From Oscillibacter sp. (GTDB taxonomy: Bacteria > Bacillota > Clostridia > Oscillospirales > Oscillospiraceae): a DNA stretch of 5,727 nucleotides. Of this stretch, positions 1 to 5,063 are shown in pieces (within the stretch, counting starts at the first letter, position 1; every line of letters begins with the position of its first letter). The stretch lies in the NCBI GenBank assembly GCA_017380995.1, contig JAFOCY010000139.1, forward strand, positions 1-5,727. The letters are read 5' to 3'. A program made the translations under genes and the position numbers. Below the pieces are notes generated by a model that did no database searches, was not told the DNA's origin, and was given only the letters and a program-made list of their open reading frames with translations.

Positions 1-748
1 AGTGGCTGCCCTGGACCTCTCCAGCCCCCATCTGCTGGAGGGCGTCCGTGTAGGTCTTACCGGAACGGCAGAACTGACGCAAGGACTCTCCTCCGCTCTG
101 CATGACCAGGGCGCACAGGTCCACACTCTCCAGCACCATCAGCTTCTGGAACTTCCCGAATCCATGGAAGGCTGGACTCCCGATGAGGGCTGGCTGGTCT
201 TTACCAGCCGCAGCGGTGTGCGAACCTTTTTCCGCACCCTTGCCCGCCGGGGGCTGGACCATCGGTGTTTAAGCCACGAAAAATTTGCTGTGATTGGCAG
301 TTCCACAGCCCGGTGCCTCTGGGAATACGGCTACAAAGCCGACCTCTGCCCCCAGGTTTTCACCAGTGAAGCTCTGGGCCAGGCCCTTTTGAAAGCGGTC
401 CCCGCCGGGGAAGCCATCACCCTTTTCCGCAGCGCCCAGGCAGATTCCCGTCTTTTTGACCTCCTCTCTGCCGCCGGACTCCCCGTTCAAGATCTACGGA
501 TCTATGATACGATCCCTCAATCCAAAGAAGGCCCTGCTGCGGTGGATTACCTGGTCTTTGCCAGTGCCGGAGGTGTGAAGGCATACTGGAATACCTTCCA
601 GGAGCCGGCACCGGAAGTCAAATGCGTTTGCATTGGCCCCCTCACCGCCGCCGCGCTGCAAAAACGATCTCCCCGTCCGGTCCTGATGGCTACCGAGATC
701 TCCCACCAGGGCATTCTTCAGGCCATCCTGCAGGACCATCACTCCTGA
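1..748 (+). CDS. hemD: Uroporphyrinogen-III synthase (HemD) domain, partial at left edge; probable C-terminal half of a CobA-HemD fusion
   Basis: This enzyme closes and inverts ring D of hydroxymethylbilane to give uroporphyrinogen III, the cytosolic branch point to heme, siroheme and cobalamin. The visible 248 residues cover the two-lobed HemD fold. Numbering from the GTG at base 2, recognisable segments are VFTSRSGV (66-73), FAVIGSSTA (95-103), LRIYDT (165-170), VFASAGGVKAYW (185-196), IGPLTAAAL (211-219) and a final SHQGILQAI helix. The reading frame is open to the left edge. No ribosome binding site is visible for the GTG, so I do not take it as the start. The opening residues VAALDLSSPHLLEGVRVGLT resemble the junction of fused proteins, where the methyltransferase CobA ends in GEVxxL and HemD begins with a PLxGxxVLVT-like strand. 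In Clostridia such CobA-HemD fusions are common, so the missing part is probably uroporphyrinogen-III C-methyltransferase. The stop codon is followed at once by a terminator, so this is the last gene of its operon. The HemD call is firm; the fusion is inference. Confidence -1.
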   Translation, partial: VAALDLSSPHLLEGVRVGLTGTAELTQGLSSALHDQGAQVHTLQHHQLLELPESMEGWTPDEGWLVFTSRSGVRTFFRTLARRGLDHRCLSHEKFAVIGSSTARCLWEYGYKADLCPQVFTSEALGQALLKAVPAGEAITLFRSAQADSRLFDLLSAAGLPVQDLRIYDTIPQSKEGPAAVDYLVFASAGGVKAYWNTFQEPAPEVKCVCIGPLTAAALQKRSPRPVLMATEISHQGILQAILQDHHS

Positions 749-749
749 T

Positions 750-789
750 AAATATTCCCCGGAGCGGCAAACCGCTCCGGGGAATATTT
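750..789. terminator. Bidirectional intrinsic terminator between convergent hemD and sbcC
   Basis: A perfect 18-bp inverted repeat (750-767 with 772-789) encloses a four-base CAAA loop. The stem centre is GC-rich (TTCCCCGGAGCGG) and its outer end is AT-rich. On the plus strand the right arm ends in ATATTTTAT. On the minus strand it ends in ATATTTAT. It could therefore stop transcripts from both sides. It starts two bases after the hemD stop codon, and its last base is also a base of the sbcC stop codon (789-791), so it is the whole intergenic space. The U-tracts are short, but the stem is very stable. Confidence -1.
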
Positions 790-3494
790 TATACACGGAT
801 CGTCACGCGGCTGCCGCCGGAGCGGTCCTTTTTCACCAGGATCTGACGGTCGATCCGCTCTTTCAGCTCCCCCACATGGGAAATGATCCCCACCAGGCGC
901 TCTCCCTCCGCCAGGCCCGCCAGAGCGGTGATCGCCTGCTGCAGCGACTCCTCATCCAAAGAGCCAAAGCCCTCGTCCACGAACATGGTATCCAGACGGA
1001 TCCCTCCCGCGGAGGACTGGATCTCATCAGAAAGGCCCAGAGCCAGGGACAAGGATGCCTTGAAGCTCTCTCCGCCGGAAAGAGTCTTTACGCTGCGCAG
1101 CGACCCATTGTAATGGTCGATCACATCCAGTTCCAGTCCGCTCTGACTCCGTCCCCCGGACTCCTCCCGGCGCTTGAGCTCATACTGGCCTCCGGTCATC
1201 ACCATGAGACGAATATTGGCCCTGCGGAGAATACGGTCGAAATAGTTCATCTGGACATAGGTCTCCAGCATCACCTTTTCCTTCCCGGTCAAATTGCCAT
1301 TGGCGGTGTTGGAGAGGTTCTTCACCCAGGACCATTTGGTTTCGATCTCTGTAAGGTCTTTTTGCTTTGCACAAATGCATTGGTATGCCCGGCGGTTTGT
1401 CTCCAAACGGGTATGAAGGGCTGTCTGCGCAGAAAAAGCCGCAGCCTTTCTTTCCAGGGCCTCCGCCTTCCTGACAGATTCCTTCTCCCTATCCGGAGCC
1501 TCTGTCCCGGCGATCCACTCCTTCAGTTGGGCCAGTTTTCCCTCCAGAGCCGTCAGACCGTCTCGGACTCCCCGATAGTCCTGCTCCGCTTTGGCCAGGG
1601 CATCTTTCATCTCGCCCAGGCGCTTTGTTTCGGACTGGATGGCATCTTCCGCCGCCTTTTTCTCGGGATACCGAAGGGTCATCGCCCCTCTTTGTGACTC
1701 CAGTTCTTTGCTGCGGACCACTCCCAGTGCAATGGCTGTATCCAACTCCCGCAGTGCAGACTCTGTCTCCTGCACGCCAGACTCCTGCTTGGGGATGGAC
1801 TCTTCCAGCATCGCCCTGCGTTTCAGCTTTTCTCCGTTTTCAGCAAGTGCTGCGGTCACTTCCCACAGTTCCTTTTTGACCCCCTCCAAAAGGACCGGAA
1901 GGGTATCTATTTTGCAGTTCCACTCCTCCATCCGCTGAACAAGGCCTGCTTTCCGGGTCTCCAAAGCGCCCTTCAGTTCCCCGGCTTTGGCGCTGGCGGC
2001 AGCTGCGGCGGATCGGGCTTTTTCCGCCCCAGCCTTCGCCTCCTTCAGTGCCGCTTCACTGGGCGCTTCTTCCGAAAGTTTGGCCGGAGATGGATGATGC
2101 AAAGAGCCGCATACCGGGCAGGGACTTCCTTCCTCCAGTCTCCGGGCCAAAAGCCCCGCCTGCTCCGCCAAAAAGCTCCGCTCCATTTGCCGGTAATCTT
2201 CCTGGGCTGTGTCGGCGCTTTTCTGGGCCGCCAGATAGTCTTCCTGGGCAGCACGGAATATCCTTTCCAGCTTGCCGCAAGAGATCCCCTCCTGTTCCAG
2301 CGCCTCCAAAGACTGCAGCTTCCCGGCCATCTGCTCTTTGGCATAGGTCAGCCGGGCATGGAGCTCACCGCACCCGGCCAGGGAAGAAAATTCTTCCTTC
2401 CGCTGTGCCAGTTCTTCCCGCAGGTGGGCCAGAAGCCGGGTCGTTTCTTCCCGGCAGACTTCCTTTTCCGCCAGTCTTTTCCGCTCCAGAAAAAGTTCCT
2501 TCTCCAGTGCGTCCAATTTATCGTATTCCGGAAGCTCCGAACGCAGCAGTGTGATCCGCTCTGTTAAAGCCTCCCACTCCGCCGCCTTCTCTTCTTCTGC
2601 CTCCAGGGCGGTCTTTTTCTCCTCCAACCGGAGGAGCTGTTCCTCCCGAATATGTTCCGCTCCCGCCAACTCTTCTTTTCTCTTGTAAACTTCTTCCGCT
2701 TTATGGATATTGGAATTGATGGTTTCCAGTTCCCGTTCTGTCTTTTCCAGCAGTTCTTCCTGCCGCTTTTTTTCTCTCTCGTCTTCCTCAAGCTGTTCCT
2801 GCAGCTTTTCCAGCAGCTCCCCCACAGGAAGTTCTCCGGGATCTTCTTTCCACTCAATGCCGCTGATATACTGCTCCACACGATCCCGGGCCGTTTCATA
2901 AGATCGGCCCAGGGAAGAAGACTCCGTCTTCAGCCGTTCCTGAAGGGTCAGAAAATGGCCGGTTTTGAAGATCTCCCGGAAAATCGCCTGGCGTTCCTTG
3001 GTCTCCGCCAAAAGGAGTTTCAAAAAGTCTCCCTGGGCGATCATGGCGATCTGGGAAAACTGCCGCCTGTCCACGCCTAAAATACCGATCAGTTCCGCAT
3101 TTACCTCCCGCAGTTTCGTCACCACCCGGCCGTCAGGAAGCGTCAGCTCCGCCTCTGCCTTCTGGGTGGTAACGCCGCCTCCCCGTTTTGCAGGGCGGTC
3201 ATATTCGGGATTGCGCCGTACGGTATAAGTCTTGCCCTGGTTGGAAAATACCAGCTCCACTTCCGTGGGGACCTCCGGTGGGGCATATTTGGAGCGAAGC
3301 ATGGCAGGCTCGCGGCTGGACCCACTGGCCTCGCCGTAAAGGGCGAAGGTAATGGCATCAAAAATCGTAGTTTTGCCCGCGCCGGTATCACCGGTGATAA
3401 GGTAAAGGCCCTCTGTCCCCAATGCGGCCATGTCAAGCTCCGTCCGTCCCGCATAAGGGCCAAAGGCAGAGATGGTCAGTTTCAAAGGTCTCAT
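789..3494 (-). CDS. sbcC: SbcC, Rad50-type SMC ATPase subunit of the SbcCD nuclease
   Basis: SbcC is the ATPase partner of SbcD. The complex cuts DNA hairpins and degrades double-strand ends, including protein-blocked ones. The 901-residue protein has the complete Rad50/SMC layout. Walker A GDTGAGKTT is at 35-43 and the Q-loop glutamine at 154. Long Glu/Lys/Arg/Leu-rich coiled-coil arms flank a zinc hook CPVC at 459-462, almost exactly mid-protein. The ABC signature LSGGESF is at 805-811, Walker B LDTMFVDE at 834-841, the D-loop GSLD at 844-847 and a switch histidine in IISHV near 873. The chosen start is the ATG at 3494, giving MRPLKL. It overlaps the sbcD stop as ATGA and follows a GGGAGG Shine-Dalgarno by seven bases. 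The TTG at 3509 would add five residues but lies inside that Shine-Dalgarno region. At 901 residues it is shorter than the E. coli protein (about 1,050), so the arms should be somewhat shorter. No frameshift or missing catalytic motif is seen. It is co-transcribed with sbcD and ends at the shared terminator. Confidence -1.
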   Translation of the reverse strand: MRPLKLTISAFGPYAGRTELDMAALGTEGLYLITGDTGAGKTTIFDAITFALYGEASGSSREPAMLRSKYAPPEVPTEVELVFSNQGKTYTVRRNPEYDRPAKRGGGVTTQKAEAELTLPDGRVVTKLREVNAELIGILGVDRRQFSQIAMIAQGDFLKLLLAETKERQAIFREIFKTGHFLTLQERLKTESSSLGRSYETARDRVEQYISGIEWKEDPGELPVGELLEKLQEQLEEDEREKKRQEELLEKTERELETINSNIHKAEEVYKRKEELAGAEHIREEQLLRLEEKKTALEAEEEKAAEWEALTERITLLRSELPEYDKLDALEKELFLERKRLAEKEVCREETTRLLAHLREELAQRKEEFSSLAGCGELHARLTYAKEQMAGKLQSLEALEQEGISCGKLERIFRAAQEDYLAAQKSADTAQEDYRQMERSFLAEQAGLLARRLEEGSPCPVCGSLHHPSPAKLSEEAPSEAALKEAKAGAEKARSAAAAASAKAGELKGALETRKAGLVQRMEEWNCKIDTLPVLLEGVKKELWEVTAALAENGEKLKRRAMLEESIPKQESGVQETESALRELDTAIALGVVRSKELESQRGAMTLRYPEKKAAEDAIQSETKRLGEMKDALAKAEQDYRGVRDGLTALEGKLAQLKEWIAGTEAPDREKESVRKAEALERKAAAFSAQTALHTRLETNRRAYQCICAKQKDLTEIETKWSWVKNLSNTANGNLTGKEKVMLETYVQMNYFDRILRRANIRLMVMTGGQYELKRREESGGRSQSGLELDVIDHYNGSLRSVKTLSGGESFKASLSLALGLSDEIQSSAGGIRLDTMFVDEGFGSLDEESLQQAITALAGLAEGERLVGIISHVGELKERIDRQILVKKDRSGGSRVTIRV

Positions 3495-4627
3495 GTGCCT
3501 TCCTCCCAAATCTTCTCGATCAGTCCCTCCAAAAAGCTTTCCTCTCCGCTGCTCAGCGGGCGGTTATTCTGCTTTTCAAAAAGTTCCCCAAAGAGTTCCA
3601 AAGGTGACTTTCGCTCCACTTCTGTCCCGCCAGTGATCTCCATCTGGTGGCGTGTGCGGGTATTATCATAATCCAGCTTCATCAGATTCGGATAAACCGT
3701 GCGCAGTTTACTGACAGCGTCGGGAATATCTTCCTCGTCAGTGAGGGTGATATGGAGGTAATCCTCTGTGGCTGTTCCTGCATAATTACGCCGATCCGTC
3801 AGATCCAGATAAGTGCCCCGCAGTTCCCGAAGATCATGCCGGGGCGTCAGAGGATGTGTACGGACGGTAAGGTCCCCCTTCTCCCGAAGCTCCACAACCG
3901 TCACAGACTTCCGGTGCCCTGCTTCAGAAAAGGAGTATTTCAGCGGCGTACCGCAATAACGCACAGCCTCCCGGCCAATGCTTTGAGGCCTGTGGATATG
4001 ACCCAGGGCCACATAGTCAAAAGACGCAAACACAGCGGCATCCACATTATCCGCTCCGCCTACGGAAATCTGTTCGGAATCAGACCGGAGAGCACCAGTG
4101 ACAAACTGATGCGTCAGCAGAATATTACGGCGGTCCTCCTTGATCTCCATGGCGGAGATGGCTACAGCCATCGCATCGGTATAGCTTTCGATGGACGCTT
4201 CCGGGAAAAAACGCCGCACATGGGCGGGCTTTACAAAGGGCAGGAGATAAACATCCACAGCTCCCCATTCATCCGTCAGGGATATCGGTTCTACCGTGCC
4301 ATCATAGACAGGAGAAAGATGGATCCCGCTTCCATCCATCAAACGCCCGCCAAAGGCAATCCGCTCCGCAGAGTCATGATTGCCGCTGATGACAAAAACC
4401 TGGAGACTCCGCCCGGAAAGGCGGCACAGGAAATCGTCAAAAAGCTGTACAGCCTCCGCTGCGGGCACGGCTTTATCATATATATCTCCGGCGACCAGAA
4501 CCGCCTGAGGCTGTTCTGCGTCAATGATGGTCAGGATCTGCTCCAGGATATAGGCCTGGTCCTCCAGCATGGAAAACTCATTGACCCGCTTTCCAAGGTG
4601 CAGGTCTGAGAGGTGGATCAATTTCAT
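3491..4627 (-). CDS. sbcD: SbcD, Mre11-type metallophosphoesterase nuclease subunit of SbcCD
   Basis: SbcD carries the Mn-dependent 3'-5' exonuclease and hairpin endonuclease activity of the SbcCD complex. The 378-residue protein begins MKLIHLSDLHLGK and keeps every metallophosphoesterase motif: DLHLG with Asp8 and His10, GDIYD with Asp48, GNHDS with Asn83-His84-Asp85, His173 in LLTHQFV, and GHIH with His210 and His212. These are the expected ligands of the two-metal centre. Length is typical for the family. The frame stays open upstream to 4870, but the ATG at 4627 is chosen for three reasons: homologues start at this MKLxHxSDxHLG motif, GGAGG lies seven bases before it, and the upstream extension has no family-like sequence and runs across the promoter. 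It is the first gene of the sbcDC operon and overlaps sbcC by four bases. It is divergent from the spore protein gene. Confidence -1.
   Translation of the reverse strand: MKLIHLSDLHLGKRVNEFSMLEDQAYILEQILTIIDAEQPQAVLVAGDIYDKAVPAAEAVQLFDDFLCRLSGRSLQVFVISGNHDSAERIAFGGRLMDGSGIHLSPVYDGTVEPISLTDEWGAVDVYLLPFVKPAHVRRFFPEASIESYTDAMAVAISAMEIKEDRRNILLTHQFVTGALRSDSEQISVGGADNVDAAVFASFDYVALGHIHRPQSIGREAVRYCGTPLKYSFSEAGHRKSVTVVELREKGDLTVRTHPLTPRHDLRELRGTYLDLTDRRNYAGTATEDYLHITLTDEEDIPDAVSKLRTVYPNLMKLDYDNTRTRHQMEITGGTEVERKSPLELFGELFEKQNNRPLSSGEESFLEGLIEKIWEEGT
3502..3507 (-). promoter_or_regulatory. Ribosome binding site of sbcC, inside the end of sbcD
   Basis: The minus strand reads GGGAGG, seven bases before the ATG at 3494. 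The site lies inside the last codons of sbcD (Trp-Glu-Glu-Gly-Thr-stop). Together with the ATGA overlap it decides the sbcC start and suggests translational coupling, which would suit a complex with a fixed subunit ratio. Confidence -1.
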
Positions 4628-4634
4628 GAAAGCG

Positions 4635-4639
4635 CCTCC
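4635..4639 (-). promoter_or_regulatory. Ribosome binding site of sbcD
   Basis: The minus strand reads GCGGAGG followed by seven bases and the ATG at 4627. This ideal spacing rejects the longer upstream frame and fixes the MKLIHL start. Confidence -1.
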
Positions 4640-4654
4640 GCATTTTTTCTTTTT

Positions 4655-4683
4655 ATTATACACCGCGCTGCCCGAATTGACAA
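4655..4683 (-). promoter_or_regulatory. Sigma-A-type promoter of the sbcDC operon
   Basis: On the minus strand, TTGTCA (4683-4678; five of six bases of TTGACA) is followed by a 17-base spacer and a perfect TATAAT (4660-4655). Transcription should start near 4648, giving a leader of only about 20 bases before the sbcD ATG. This is a near-consensus vegetative promoter. No operator-like inverted repeat overlaps it, so constitutive expression is the simplest reading. Confidence -1.
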
Positions 4684-4720
4684 TCTCCCCGGATTTTCCA
4701 GAAGTTTCTTTTATGATTTG

Positions 4721-4750
4721 GCATATTTCTGTTCCATTCGACGCAAGATA
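4721..4750 (+). promoter_or_regulatory. Putative sigma-G (forespore) promoter of the SASP gene
   Basis: GCATA at 4721-4725 fits the sigma-G -35 consensus (G-H-A-T-R). After an 18-base spacer, CAAGATA at 4744-4750 matches the CATnnTA-type -10 except at its third base. The predicted start near 4757 leaves a leader of about 50 bases before the ATG at 4806. Sigma-G control is the known rule for alpha/beta SASP genes in spore formers. The assignment here is by eye and could be confused with a sigma-F site. Confidence -1.
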
Positions 4751-4790
4751 TCCTCGCGATACCCAACAGCGACCTAAAGTTTGATCGGAA

Positions 4791-4796
4791 AAGGAG
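4791..4796 (+). promoter_or_regulatory. Ribosome binding site of the SASP gene
   Basis: AAGGAG lies nine bases before the ATG at 4806. Another ATG at 4799 is only two bases from this site, which is too close for normal initiation, and opens a frame of just five codons. The spacing therefore supports 4806. Confidence -1.
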
Positions 4797-4805
4797 AAAT
4801 GAAGT

Positions 4806-5003
4806 ATGTCCAGTAAGAATTCCAACAAGCTCAATGTTCCTGAGGCCCGTGCCGCTATGGACAAGTTCAAGATGGAGGCTGCTTCCGAGGTTGGCGTCGA
4901 CCTGAAGGAGGGCTACAACGGCCACCTCACTTCCCGCGAGGCCGGCTCCGTCGGCGGCCAGATGGTCAAGCGAATGATCGAGAGCTACGAGAAGAACCTG
5001 TAA
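4806..5003 (+). CDS. Alpha/beta-type small acid-soluble spore protein
   Basis: These proteins coat the DNA in the developing forespore, shift it toward an A-like form and protect it from UV, heat and chemicals. On germination the protease GPR degrades them to amino acids. The 65-residue product has the family layout: a short polar N-terminus, VPEARAAMDKFKMEAASEVGV (11-31) with the expected GPR site around Glu24-Ala25, and the conserved C-terminal DNA-binding stretch SREAGSVGGQMVKRMI (43-58). Length is typical (60-75). It has no signal peptide or membrane segment. It stands alone between a sigma-G-like promoter and a hairpin terminator. Third codon positions are almost all G or C (AAG, GAG, GGC, CTC), fitting a very abundant protein. 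The residue after the cleavage-site Glu is Ala, where Bacillus proteins mostly have Ile or another large hydrophobic residue. Family is certain; which paralogue it is cannot be told, so I give no symbol. Confidence -1.
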   Translation: MSSKNSNKLNVPEARAAMDKFKMEAASEVGVDLKEGYNGHLTSREAGSVGGQMVKRMIESYEKNL

Positions 5004-5017
5004 CTCCCCTGTATGCA

Positions 5018-5053
5018 AAATTCCCCGGACGCCAAATGGCATCCGGGGAATTT
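5018..5053. terminator. Bidirectional intrinsic terminator between the SASP and hydrogenase genes
   Basis: Arms 5018-5033 and 5038-5053 pair over 15 bp with one C/A mismatch (5030/5041) around an AAAT loop. The stem base is AAATTCCCCGGA. The plus strand continues with short T runs (TTTCCAATTT). The minus strand leaves the stem as AATTTTGC. It sits 14 bases after the SASP stop and 10 bases before the end of the convergent hydrogenase gene, so it probably serves both. Confidence -1.
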
Positions 5054-5063
5054 CCAATTTGAA

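Noticed and set aside
876..1697. A 273-codon plus-strand open frame opposite the C-terminal part of sbcC
   Set aside because: It mirrors conserved ATPase-head codons (signature and Walker B region) and shows no Shine-Dalgarno or domain of its own.
2048..2567. Overlapping plus-strand Pro-rich and Phe/Leu-rich open frames in the middle of sbcC
   Set aside because: They are shadows of the coiled-coil and zinc-hook coding sequence; the low-complexity composition comes from reading Glu/Lys-rich codons backwards.
3647..4609. A 320-codon plus-strand open frame opposite sbcD
   Set aside because: It is fully antisense to a gene with all metallophosphoesterase motifs, its product resembles no family I recognise, and long antisense frames are common in GC-rich genes.
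4677..4717. TTGACA at 4677-4682 with TATGAT at 4712-4717 as a plus-strand sigma-A promoter for the SASP gene
   Set aside because: The spacer is 29 bases, far outside 16-18. The TTGACA is largely the complement of the sbcDC -35 box.
4628..4870. An N-terminal extension of SbcD by 81 codons
   Set aside because: It crosses the sigma-A promoter, lacks family-like sequence and would overlap the divergent SASP gene; the ATG at 4627 has an ideal ribosome binding site.
4656..5057. A 133-codon minus-strand open frame across the SASP gene
   Set aside because: It is antisense to an unmistakable SASP gene with its own promoter and ribosome binding site, and it runs through the second terminator and the sbcDC promoter.
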